A stretch of DNA of 64,000 nucleotides from Setomelanomma holmii (Eukaryota > Ascomycota > Dothideomycetes > Pleosporales > Phaeosphaeriaceae), in NCBI GenBank assembly GCA_010015745.1, contig ML978199.1, forward strand, positions 172,266 through 236,265, read 5' to 3'. Shown in pieces: positions 47,407-58,473 of the stretch; position 1 is the stretch's first letter, and each line of letters opens with the position of its first letter. Made by a program: the position numbers and the translations under genes. The notes below the pieces were generated by a model. That model saw only the letters and a list, made by a program, of their open reading frames with translations. It was not told where the DNA came from and searched no databases.

Positions 47407-48981
47407 GTTTGGTCTGTTTCAATGTGTTTGTCTGAAAGAAAACTGGTCATTCGTAAAGGATATAAAGTGCTGTTATGTTTACAACGCGCAAACGGCTTGA
47501 GCGCGACGCGACTCAACAATTTTCGTCATTCTCACTTCCACCAGAGCGCTCGGGGAGTCGCGTGTACCAAATCTCTTCGATACGTTCGCTGGTGCGAGTT
47601 GAGAGCCGGGATTTCTATAAAGCTATGTGAGTTTAACTGGTTATCAGGTGCTTGTGACCTCGCTTGTGGGGAGAGCGTGGTCCTTCCATCTTGCAGCTCA
47701 TCGGTGTGACTGTAGAAGCACTGCTTGAACATGTGCCAGTTTCCCCATGATTTGAGAATCAAGTGCAGCATAAGTTTTGACGATGCTAATTGAGATAGAC
47801 GCAGAGTGAGAGTTGGGCTCGGGAAGAGGTGAGCTGGGAAATGACGAAAGTATGGCATTAGAGTGTGTCGAAGTAATAGCAATATGTAGATCTGAAGAGA
47901 AGGAGACCTGGGAATTGATCACGGATGATCTTCTCAATCATGCCCTTTTTCCTGCTACGCAGCGGCAGCTCGGGCTAGAAGCGCTGAGGTATTGCAGCAT
48001 CGTCCGTCATATAGGTATTGCATTACTGATGGCGTTGCCTGTGTCGACGGGTAAGGCAAGAACCCTTCGCTCATTAGTACAATGATGACTGTCGAGAGAG
48101 ATGCACTCACTTCTTGCCAGCATCTGTCGCGCAGCAGCAGCAAAGTAGTGAAGCTGGCCAGCAAACGATCTGTTCTGGTCAGTGGCCTGTGCGCCGGGTG
48201 AGAACAAACATTTAGACATACCGCCATGCCCACTGTCACCACAAATCCTAGAGTAGGGCCTACGACTTTGCAATGACATGGATTTTGGTCACTGTAACGC
48301 TTCAGCACGTGTTTGATGTCATCACGACAGTGTATCCGTACGTTCCGCACTGGAAGCAGATGATTGGTAGTGGGACGAAGTCACACATCGTCGCAGGAAG
48401 TAAGAAACGGGTATGAAGAACAGAACCTTGTACCGGAGCAGGATACGAAGAGCGATACAGAGGATATAGAATCGTAAGTCGTTATCGTGAATTGGTGTGA
48501 AGAAAGCTTGGAGTGGTGGTGAGGCTGATGTTTGGTTCGCGCCAAGCGTCATAGTAACGTACGTCATTCTGATTGGCTAATTGGCAATCGCGATCGTCTT
48601 TGACACGCGTTGGTCTGCACGCTTGCATCTTCGAACCCGATAACATTATCAAATCAACACTCGCAGCGGCAGCATGGCAGTTCTCGCTATATCCGATACC
48701 AGGCGACTTCGGTTGCTCCTTCTGATCCACGAAAGAGCTACTTGGCCGCCAGCAGTCCTTTTGATCATTTTTCCATAGTTGAGGCCCAATACGCTCACGT
48801 TCACGCGTCGTTTCGCTGGTGCGTCGAGGACGCCTTGAGATGGCGAGGACCCTCCATGACTACTTCCTCTCCATGTTATAAAAAGAATTCGCTTCTAGGG
48901 CTGATAGGACGTTGAGTCTGAAAGGTGATCTCTTGCACTTCCTGACTATCCTTGTAGCGGATGCACACGGTGTATGGACGA
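47407..48981. other. Intergenic, no supported gene
   Basis: 1.6 kb with only short frames overlapping on both strands. It holds the upstream side of the 875-residue gene and the 3' side of the next gene. No tRNA or repeat was recognised. Confidence 0.45.
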
Positions 48982-49662
48982 TCAAGCCTTCATTTCTTCT
49001 CGTATTAGCTCCAACTCGACGGTCCTTTGGCCTTGCTTGATTTTGCCTTTCAAGCCACTGTCGTACCGATCGAAATGAAGACTCCATAGCCCCAGCTCTT
49101 CGGTTTCGACTGCGACGAAGCCTTCCCAGTTCTCTATGAGAAATCGTATCTCGCCATTGGACAAGACCCGTGCGCCCCATGGCCCTGTCAACCCTTTCTC
49201 CTCTGCCTCCACACGTAGCCCGTGGCGGATTTCTGATGACATGGTGTCCAGATAGATCCAATTCAGTTGTGGTGGATTGTCTGATATGGTCGATACCAGA
49301 CCTTCGAAGTTGGAGTTGGGATATGGCAGATAGTATCCAGAAAATGGGTGGTTTGACGTTCCATCGTATGTGGAGAGCTGAACGTATAGTTTGCCATCAC
49401 GAAGCACGATCCTGCTATCCGCGAAGAGGTCTTTCCGGTCGTCTGGTGTTCGAGCTGTTGGCCGGCATCGCATGTGGCATTTTTCCTCTTTCCACTGAGC
49501 GTCTGTCCCACTGCTTTTCGTTGTTTCTGCTTTATCCTGGAGAGACAGTACTGCCGTCGCTGTCATGGGCACGCTGGCAGCCAGCGTTATCAGACCCAAC
49601 ACCATGATGCGCTGCTGAGATACAGGGACGATTGCAATGGCTGCACAGCTCACAAGTATCAT
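48982..49662 (-). CDS. Conserved fungal secreted-type protein of unknown function
   Basis: 226 residues in one exon. The N-terminus is hydrophobic and can act as a signal peptide or anchor; an inner Met at residue 20 (MVLGLITLAASVPMTATAV) is an equally likely start. After it come a short linker and a compact domain with HPFSGYYLPYPNSNFEGLVS, the strong block DNPPQLNWIYLDT, and LTGPWG followed by ENWEGFVAVE. I recall this pattern from small uncharacterised ascomycete proteins. No catalytic motif is apparent. Confidence 0.7.
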   Translation of the reverse strand: MILVSCAAIAIVPVSQQRIMVLGLITLAASVPMTATAVLSLQDKAETTKSSGTDAQWKEEKCHMRCRPTARTPDDRKDLFADSRIVLRDGKLYVQLSTYDGTSNHPFSGYYLPYPNSNFEGLVSTISDNPPQLNWIYLDTMSSEIRHGLRVEAEEKGLTGPWGARVLSNGEIRFLIENWEGFVAVETEELGLWSLHFDRYDSGLKGKIKQGQRTVELELIREEMKA

Positions 49663-50340
49663 CTGTGCGTGCTCGCTTACGACTCAGGACAATTACGACC
49701 ACGGCTGTATTGCATGCAGTTGTGCACCAATGGGGGCGTCCGTCGGAGAGATTTCCGCCCACTTCTCCACTTAAGCCGGCCCGCAAGGTTTATGATCGAC
49801 GCGATCCGAAGAAGTTCCCGGCATCGGTGACGAACGACATGCATGTTCGGCGAACACCTCAGGTATTGTCTCCACTTGAGCAGACGCATGTTCCAACCTC
49901 GCCATATTTCAGTCGCATTGGGCGACAACTTCTTCCCAATCAGGGTAGCACACAGACGGCTAACCCTCCTCTGTCGACATCGTGCATGAGGCGTCGCGAT
50001 CAATCTCAAATCAGTCTCGAGAATCAGCATTTTGCCAGCGGAGATCTCATCGCCGAGCACGCTGATCGATGATGTAGCTCTACTAGTTGCAGATGCTGAA
50101 GGGTCAAGTGCAGCATTTGCATCTACCCTGAGGCTTTAAGACCTCCAGTCTATGCTCCCCAGACCAGCAGCAAAGTATCATATCCCTCCAGCCATTCTTC
50201 TCCTAAGCACTCAAGAAGATCTGGCGTGGCCAGCTACTCCCCCAAGGCGCAAGAAGTCAAAGCGTCAAACCCAGCCTCCACAAGACCCACACACACCCCC
50301 TCAAACACCACCTCCGACCCAGGACCAAGACGAAAGCGAC
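49663..50340. other. Divergent intergenic region
   Basis: Promoters of the secreted-type protein (-) and of the small two-exon gene (+). The small gene could instead start at an in-frame ATG at 50152, adding 63 Pro/Gln-rich residues, but that ATG has a poor context. Confidence 0.4.
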
Positions 50341-50679
50341 ATGGCGGACAAGGCGAAGGAGTAAGACGCTCCCAAACAAAATATCTGTCTGCACTAACAC
50401 CTCATTAGCACTGTTGGAAATGCGCTCGGAAATGCTCCAGGCGGGCGACTGGGCGATGTAGGCGACACTTTGGGCGGCGTGTCAAAAGCTCCGGCAGGTC
50501 CGGCAACCAACAGCAGCGATTCACCCAAGGAAGATAAGGATGCGAACGCGGGGTTCGGTCTAGAGAACTTCAGCAAGGATGTAAAGGGCAGTTTGAAAGT
50601 CCACATCAAGCTGGATCTTGAGGCGGACATTAGGATCATTGCGCGAATCAAGGGGGATATTGCTATTGGTCTCTTGTAG
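50341..50679 (+). CDS. Small two-exon protein of unknown function
   Basis: Exons 50341-50360 and 50409-50679 with a 48-bp intron (GTAAGA...TTAG) give 96 residues; the join reads MADKAK-DTVGNALG. The first half is Gly/Ala-rich with a short repeat (TVGNALGNAPGG, DVGDTLGGV). The last 30 residues alternate hydrophobic and charged residues (SLKVHIKLDLEADIRIIARI) and end in KGDIAIGLL, a pattern of beta strands. I have seen this ending in other small fungal proteins but know no function. Confidence 0.55.
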
Positions 50680-53600
50680 AGTTTCAAAAATACACAAGAC
50701 GACGCAAATCGATTTTGCAATCTAGAATTTCGCAATTAAGTTGCAAGTTGTGTCGTCTACCGTGGCAGCCCTGTTCATGTCGTTTGCTGTATCTTCAAAT
50801 ACAAGGTGGCTGATTTATAGTCTCGTCGCACAATACAGTCGCAAAGACCTTCCATCTAATTAGAATTGGCGTATACGTGCATGTTCTACTCATATAGCTC
50901 GTGGAGTGTCTTCATGACACTCAGACTACTGTGTGGAGATTGTATAAGAATTTAATCATATCTAAAAGAAAGTGGGAAAATTGTGATCATATTTCGATTT
51001 ATGTAAGAGCAGTGCTATCTTTTGTACTCATAGATTTCGTCATCAACAGGGTTTAGTACCAATGTTCGGTGTAAAAATGCTTGTAGTAGTCGTGCAAGAA
51101 TGTGATCAAAGCAAAAGATATGGTGTTTTGGAACATCCACAAGCGAGTGGAACTGGTTACCCAATATTTCGAATGTTGTTTTATGAAGGATGCTTCATAA
51201 CAGAGAGGAGAGTGTTCTTGATGATAAAATGAAAATTGAAGAGAATGACGAGAGCGAGGCAGCGCTTGCACTCGCAGCGACGGATCGTTGCCGGCCACAG
51301 GTCAACACGTGGATATATTGGTTGTGTGTATGGTTGCAATCAGTCACGGACGGTTGGCCATGAGCGGCAGCGTTCGACGCATCGCGGGTGATTCCGTGTC
51401 GCGATACGAGCTGACTTAAGGATTGCCCGAGACCGTTGTTGAGTACCCGCCATCACGCGGTGGGGGCCAGTCGCCAACGACACCCTGGCCATTACAGCCT
51501 CCACATGTCTTGTGCGTGCGCAGTCTAGCAAGCGCTGGTTAGCACTGCTTCCAGAATGACCAAATCATGAACCGCAAACCTCCAGAGCTTCGGGTGTGAC
51601 TTCAAAGAGTTATTTGGTAAAGAGTCGTACAGCTTGTCGATGGAACACTACCGAGTACAAGTATAAACTGAAATACTCACTCTACTGGATTGCCTTTGCA
51701 TTTATGACAAGTATGGATTCCATTGTTGTTGCAGTCAGTGCAGCGAAGGATCTTGTTCGTTGCTGCATGAGGAGGTCCGGCAGAAGCGGAATGAACTGAT
51801 GCCATTGTGAAATACTGGAGTGTTCGAGTGTGTGATTGAAGCAATGAGATGTTGCGATTTAGTCGGTAACAAAGTTCGCACGATATGTGTAGAAGTCAAG
51901 AATACTAGTGCTCGCAGCGATTCGAGTCGAGTTCTTCATGGTAGAAGCGAATCCATGTTATAAGCACCAGCCATTGTCCGACTAATGCTCATCTCGAGAG
52001 CATCCTCGTATGATCATTCCTCCGTCTGGTGTCATCTTCGACATTGTACGACTAGACCGCGAGAATGTCCTTATGGTCGGCACCTGCACCCGTCCAGTTC
52101 ATCACGACATCGTGAGGTGTCCGTGGTGTAGCGACCGGAGTGAAGTTGTGAAGTGAATTGATCTCGGTCATTGGATCAGTTGGGGGTTCAGTCTAGCTTC
52201 ACTGTATCACGAGTTCGCGCGGAATAACAACCCGACCATCTTCATTCGTGACTACCAAGCGTACCAGTGTGCTGACATGGTGTCATCAGCAGAAGTGATT
52301 GGGCCGGTCGTTGAAGCCGTTGAGCTGCACGGCCTGCACGGTGTGAAAGGAAAAGGGTTCAATCGTAGAGTGTCCTGCACGCCCGACCACGAGGAGACGA
52401 GTTGCATTGGCGCAGGAGCTGGAGCTGACGTCTCGCTCGTGGTATCCCTACCGGGAGCGCCTTGCTTGAACTGCCAACGCATTCGGTCACGCCCGCATGG
52501 TGTCTTGCCACTCTGAGCCCACAGCATGCCGCCCCGACATCCGCGAGACCTGCTGGCTTTTGTTCCTGCGCATGAGTCCAGACCACTGTAGAATCACCAA
52601 ATCCTTTGAGGACCCTGCGCTGTGGACTCGCTTCATGGGAGCACGAGCGCTCGTCCACGTCCACGCTGAGATGCCGTTCCGAGGACCAGGAAACCGCATC
52701 CGGGAGCATTAGAAATGATCAGGCGTGACCGCCTTTTGAGATGTGATGTGTCTGATTGGCAGACCTGGACCCGGCGACTTGGTGAACAGGAAAATTGCGG
52801 CAAGAGAACTTTGATGTGCAGATTTGTCGCACCTGAAATGCAGTGACACGCCTGGGACGTGTCGCGCGAGTTGTTCCAGGAAATGAACATGGACCTTTTC
52901 AGAAGCGATGAGTGAAAACAGCAGACTTCCAAAAGGTTTCAAGCATGCCAATCAATGCCACAGTGAGCTTCAGTGATCGATTGAAGTGTCTGCCTTTGGA
53001 AGCTCTGAGAGGTATATCCACATGGGCGCAGCCTGATGAATTCTGTCCAGGACCAGTGCGTACACAGAGATAGAGGCTGCAGCGCCGTGGCTGGTTGGAT
53101 TCTTCAAGGCTGTGGTCGTGCGCCCTAATGCGATATGTGATCGTAGTCAGATAAGGCGCTCGGCTGTCCCGGAGCTCGTTTTGATGGATTCGAAAAAAAG
53201 GGACTGCAAGGCAAGATATAGCGACCACACTACGTTGTTGAGGCGTAGTCAAAACATTTTTTGACTCGCGCCAATTCTTGCAATATGAGCCAGCGTCTCG
53301 GTCCTAAGTGGAACACTCATGGCCTGAGGCACGGCATAACGCGATGGCTTGGTTTAAGATTTGCCCTGATCCGAGGAGAGGGACGTCTAGAGATCATAGA
53401 CACGCACACGGTAGCCTGCTCGAATGGTCAGCCTGTCTAATCTGATATACTTTTGGAGCTACCAATCCTTGTTACTAGGGTGTTCGTCTTGTTTCGCAAG
53501 CTACCTATCACTCACCGCAAGCTAACGAGCCCAGCCAACCGTGCATGTGAGACGGCATTATGACTTGGTCAGGTGAGAATCTCGGAATCATAAAATTTGC

Positions 53601-54924
53601 GCGCGCACAGCTGCCGTGTGATCAAGGATAGGTGCTAGCGAGTGCGTTTCGTTGCCTCTTCAGTCGATATATGCGAATTGAGCCACTGTAGCATGACGAA
53701 CACAATGATCGCTTCAGCAGCCGAAGGTGCGAGGATTGAGATCTGGTGGAGACTGTCAACAGGGTTCTCGTTCGTGTCAACGTTACATCGGACTGGACAG
53801 CACTTAGCTCCGTATACCTGAGCCTCTCGCATGCAAACGCAAATTGCCAAAACTCAATCTCCTTCCTAGGTAGCAGCAAGAGTCAGTCGGACGGTATTGC
53901 CCAAAATGTCCCGAAACTTGAGTATAGGTCGATAAAGCACAAAATGCTGATGGAGCCGAAGGCCCGTGTGGTTCATGTCAGTATCACCCAATTGGGTGTC
54001 GGAGACCGTCATCCTACTTGAGGAAAGTCGTGCTCCGGTGTAACGTGTAACAGCCAGCTCGGCTCATGGTTCGGCAGTCTGCCGTCACGACAGGCACGCT
54101 TGCTTGAGGACATTGCAAGCTGATCTGAAACCTGGTTCGACCATCATGTGAAAAAGTACGACCTTTCTTCGCGCTTTCTTCCCAGGATTCCGAATTCGCA
54201 AGTGTTACGCCAGTTGGATAATTAGCGACGTGGAGGAGAAGCAGCGATGTCACGCAGTCGGAAACACGACGCGATGGCGGCAGCGCATAACATGACCCAG
54301 TGACCTTTTGAAACACTTAAGACTGTCGAAACAGGGTGTATGTGCATGTAGAGTGGTGGAAAGGATGAGGGAAGCTACCATCCAGCAGGAGCAGGACCCA
54401 GGTGCTGACATAGCGCAAACTAAGCTAGTCGCTCGACGTGAGCTCTACCACACTTGTTCATCACATCTATCATCGAGACTATTACTGGTCGTTTTCGTCC
54501 TTGACTTGAAAGGGCATCATACATCATCCACCATTGTCGCTGTTGTCCATGTATCCTTGCCCTCCGTAGAAGCTATAACGCTCAATCACACTGACTGTGA
54601 GTTCGCATTGTACGATGCAACTCCAAGACGACGGCATAGCTGTCTCAAGACAGCCGAACTTCGCATTCGAATATCACGCTTCGTGGAAATAGTTCTTAAA
54701 GGTCCCGCGAGATGGTACCACAATTAACATACTCAAGCTTGTTTCTACTGTCCAAGTCAGGTCGCGCCGCGGGATGGAATTTCCACCCACGCCAAAGACT
54801 TTCCACCCACATCAAGCACGAAGTACGATGCATAGTCCCAATCCAAAGATCACTCTATCAATGGGCTCCGCCATGTCCTGCGATGGCATACGTTCGGCCA
54901 CGTCACGGTGAAATGAGCACATCG
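50680..54924. other. Gene-poor stretch, no supported gene
   Basis: 4.2 kb without a gene I can defend. 50,700-51,250 is relatively AT-rich. Between about 52,450 and 52,030 on the - strand one frame reads coherently with scattered stops, which may be a further gene relic, but no family is recognised. The frames at 52252-52932, 53622-53879 and 54308-54727 have no motif. Confidence 0.4.
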
Positions 54925-55815
54925 CTATACCACTTCGACACCAGGAGATTGACCGCGGGAGCATGCCTCAAGCATTTTGGTCATGGCCCGCCATATCTTA
55001 GCTCCATCATAATCTCCGGCCGTGCCCGAGAACATCGTCACCGTCACTACGGTGACTGCTCGACTCTGTCCGGATCCTTTTCGTCCCAAGTGAATCGCCA
55101 CGAACATTCCCTCACGCAAGTCGTTGAATGGCGAGTGTTCAAACTCGGCTATGAGGTCGTACGTAAGCTTCAGCAGCTCGAAAGTGCGCCACTGCCGTGA
55201 GTGCTCTTTAGGGTACTTGATGGCGAAGGGCAAATCGCGCCAACAGTCAGTAAGAATGATGAGCGGCAGAATGTTGAAACCTGGCTCGACCGGAGCTTTC
55301 CTTCAATCAGTCAACGCGTCAAACAGCCTTCTAATTCTGACAGACTGTTGCCAATCATGGAGTGGAAATGCATCCAAGTATTTTGAACCTCTACGAAAGG
55401 AATAGTAGGCCTCGAGACATAGAGTGGGCGAAATTCTGAGCGGAGTTGTCGACTGACCTGTGCCAGAGCAAGATATGGCCGATAGGGATGACGCTCGACA
55501 AAGGCTCGTTTGTAACCCGGCTGATGAGAGAGACTGTACGATTCGATTGGATCGGCAAGCATAATTTCGTAGATGTAGTTGCGAAGTTCTTCCGGGTGAT
55601 GGTCAGCAAGAGTCCTACGCGGTTTGCAGATACTTACCACTAGGAAGAGCTAATAGGGCGGAGGCAATCCTGGTGCCGCGCTTGGGAGACTTATCTTGAT
55701 GATCATTTGGCGAGAGCTTGACTCGCTTTGAGATGCATGTGTCGTCCACCCGTGGCAGAAGTGGCCGGAGCCTCTTGTTTGACGGCCTCATAACCCTCTT
55801 GCCCTCGGTCGTCAT
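54925..55815 (-). pseudogene. Decayed 'LPxELRNxIY' family gene, copy 1
   Basis: Relative of a large fungal family of short proteins with an F-box-like LPxELRNxIY start; function unknown. Exon 1 (55815-55638) is joined by a 49-bp intron to 55588, restoring LLALPSELRNYIYEIML. The next block (LALAQVSRQLRSEFRPLYVS) is intact. Then an A run at 55381-55384 shifts the frame: the expected QKYLDAFP reads in another frame. In that frame an in-frame TGA lies at 55303-55305. Beyond it the frame is open again and family-like (FNILPLIILTD, LREGMFVAIHLGRK) to a stop at 54925. Confidence 0.65.
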
Positions 55816-56396
55816 GAGATGACTTTGGTTATTTTCTGATCAGCTTTGATCAGTAATTCTCAAGCCGTGCATTTGGTGTGAGGAGTATGTAAAAGGAAAG
55901 TGAAATTTCAGAACGAAATGAATACATCATTATAACATCTACGCAGCAAGGTCGAACAAGAACGCGCAAGTCGCGCGTGACTAGCCAACATGCATACAGC
56001 CGGGGCTAACATTCCGGCAGTCGTCAACTTGATAGCAGCGTCGAGCTGAAGTGCATAAAGCTTTTGGTGCTGCGGAGACTGGCATCTAGTCCACGACTCG
56101 CTATTGAAGACGCGGCTGAGGGTGGCGTGGTGAATGGGTAATGTGAGAACTTTATCAACCAGGGTACAAAGCCATGCGACAAAGGCACCTGCTGACCGCA
56201 GCTTCAATGCGACTCGATTCGAGATTCATCGACATGTCCATTGGTTAAATCTGGCTTCTCGTTACCGCAATTCAACGTTCATGCGACTAAACTTTATGTC
56301 GCCATGTCCGGCACTGAATACGCAGTAATTCTATTCTCACAAAGTCTCTTCACTGCTCCACAACATCTCTTATCGCTCAGGCCTTCTTCCCATTCT
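55816..56396. other. Intergenic, no supported gene
   Basis: Lies upstream of the decayed copy 1 and downstream of the DUF7704 gene. Only short frames. Confidence 0.45.
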
Positions 56397-56870
56397 TCAC
56401 ACCACCTTCTTCCACTCGCTCCCATCCCCCTTGTCCTCCCCAACACCAACACCCATCAAGAAACTTGCTCTCAAAATTACACACCACACCACAAACCCCG
56501 CATTTACAATTTCACTCGCCCTCCACTCCCCCAACCCCAACCTTCCTTGCATATCCAGCACCACCAGCAACACGCCTAGCAAACTGACGTCCACCGCGAG
56601 CGTCGCGCCCTCCACAATTCTCCAGACCTTGATATCATTCGTTGAGCGCAACAGGACCGCGAACATGATGCCCATGAAGCCGTACAGCCCGGCGGTTTGG
56701 TAGACGAGCGCGGCTTCGAGGGGAGGCAAAGGTCGAGCAGGCGTTGGGACAATGAGGTCTAGGAGAGACTTGGGGGTGAAGATGCAAGATAGGACGGTTA
56801 GGAGGAGGGTGGTGGGATCGAAGGTTGTGAAGTAGAAGTGGTAGAAGGGGTGGATGGATGTGTTGGACAT
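56397..56870 (-). CDS. Small membrane protein, DUF7704-like
   Basis: 157 residues in one exon, with four predicted membrane helices. The N-terminus (HPFYHFYFTTFDPTTLLLTV) and the block LRSTNDIKVWRIVEGATLAVD resemble the fungal DUF7704 family of small integral membrane proteins, usually 140-160 residues. No enzymatic motif is visible. The C-terminus is short and charged. The family call is from memory of its motifs and is moderately sure. Confidence 0.7.
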   Translation of the reverse strand: MSNTSIHPFYHFYFTTFDPTTLLLTVLSCIFTPKSLLDLIVPTPARPLPPLEAALVYQTAGLYGFMGIMFAVLLRSTNDIKVWRIVEGATLAVDVSLLGVLLVVLDMQGRLGLGEWRASEIVNAGFVVWCVILRASFLMGVGVGEDKGDGSEWKKVV

Positions 56871-57442
56871 TTTGGGTGGTTGAGTTGACTTGGTGCTGAA
56901 CGACTTTGATTTGATATCCTTAGGTTAGAATTTGAAAAGGGCAGAAGCTTGATGGTTGGTTTGGCGATGGTGCGAGATGTTGGTTGAAGAAATAAGCGAC
57001 AAGCGTAAGCATGAGGATTTAGTGCTGACCTGTGCCTTGGCGAGGCGCGTGTTGTAACCTCTTCTGTAGTGGGATTGACGGCTTGATCATACAGAAAGTG
57101 GGAAGTGTCCTGACTTACTTTGAAGGAAGACTGATCGTGCTCGCTTCGCTTATTTTCCATTTTCCTTCAAAGGTCATGTCCGATTTGTGAACCTCATCCG
57201 TCCAAGTGCACTATTGCGTACAAGTACATAATATCGCATTCCAGTTTTGCTGCTTCCTAAGACATCCCTCGGATATATTTGCAACCATGTAATGACAGTA
57301 CTAAGGCCTCCCGCTCCGACCTTCGCAGACACAGTTTCGTGGTATCGACATCCGACTGCATATTCGTCGTTACCGTATTGCAGCTCAATATTTAACTTGA
57401 GACCCACCGCATACATATCTCGCCATTGCGCATGTCAACTGC
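56871..57442. other. Intergenic, no supported gene
   Basis: Upstream region of the DUF7704 gene and the tail of decayed copy 2. Short frames only. Confidence 0.45.
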
Positions 57443-58310
57443 CTAAGCGGGATTACATCCGCGCTTAGAAAACCAGCGTTCTGTGTAATCGTTGGACCCG
57501 ATCCTGATCCTGGCCTCTACACTTGATGCCTTCGTCTCGCATGGCAGCTTGATGTTCCACATCTTGACAGGTTCGTTCATATGAGCAAAAGACATCAGCA
57601 GACGGAAGACCTGGCCTCTGTTGTTGGTCTCGAACACTTCAGGTTAGAGCGTGAGTCTGATATGGGCGCCTTGACGCGGCGCAGGGCCCACTACGCGCTC
57701 AATTCGGACTGAAGAAATGGCTCCAGGAATGAAGTGCTGCATCTAGTCCATGTTCCAGATTAACATATAGATGATTCCAATAGCGTCGTTTGGCATGAGA
57801 TGAACAGAAATTGGGTGCCGGATTTTGAAGGGCTAATGAGTCCAGTTAAAGAGAAGAAGCGGTGTAACATTTATGCTCGAAGGGCCAGGAATTTGGGGGT
57901 AAAGTCCTGGAATCTTCTTCGCCGCGAGGAACAACCGAGCTGTGTCGTCGGTGGGAAACGTGGCGATGAATTTTTGCATACCTACAAGATCTATGACCGG
58001 GAAGAAGGACGCGATCGCCCCTTGAACTCGTTTCGAACAAGGGTGTTGGCTTGGGCCAATCCCCAGAAGGCACGATCGGGTCGCAGTCGAAAGCGTGCGC
58101 TTCGAGGCTCATGACGAAGGGAGACGTAGCGTCCCACCACCTCGCCAGCTAGAACGAAATCATATACCTTATTGCGGAGCTCTTGTTGCACGTGTCAGCA
58201 TCATATAGACTCTGAGTATCACAATGAGTTGGAACATAACTCCTGGCAGTTCGATGAAAGGGAAATAGCGGAGCGCGTCTTTAGCAAACATGTTGAGTGC
58301 ACGTGCAGAT
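57443..58310 (-). pseudogene. Decayed 'LPxELRNxIY' family gene, copy 2
   Basis: Same family as 54925-55815. An upstream part reads FAKDALRYFPFIELPG, then after a disturbed intron donor comes ELRNKVYDFVLAGEV and WGLAQANTLVRNEF. Near 58010-58030 the frame must shift to continue with PVIDLVGMQKFIATFP. From there one frame runs about 180 codons to 57443, interrupted by TAG at 57833-57835, TAG at 57743-57745 and TAA at 57644-57646. Between these stops it still reads like a protein (MQHFIPGAISSVRIERVVGP, RGQVFRLLMSFAHMNEPVK). At least four lesions make it a clear pseudogene. Confidence 0.65.
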
Positions 58311-58473
58311 GGAATAATCGCGGGGAGAGAGCGGTTGTGTGATGGGAGGTAAAAGTTTGCCTGTGGGCAGTCGGCGCTGCTAGGGCAGTCAAACGCTCAC
58401 TTCCGGCATTGACGTTACACAATCCTGAACAGGCGCGAGTGAAACAGCACTTTCACTTTGACGTGAACGCTTC

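Noticed and set aside
52030..52450. Coherent - strand reading with scattered stops, suggesting another gene relic
   Set aside because: The segments read like protein in places, but no family motif was recognised and the stops are frequent enough that chance cannot be excluded.
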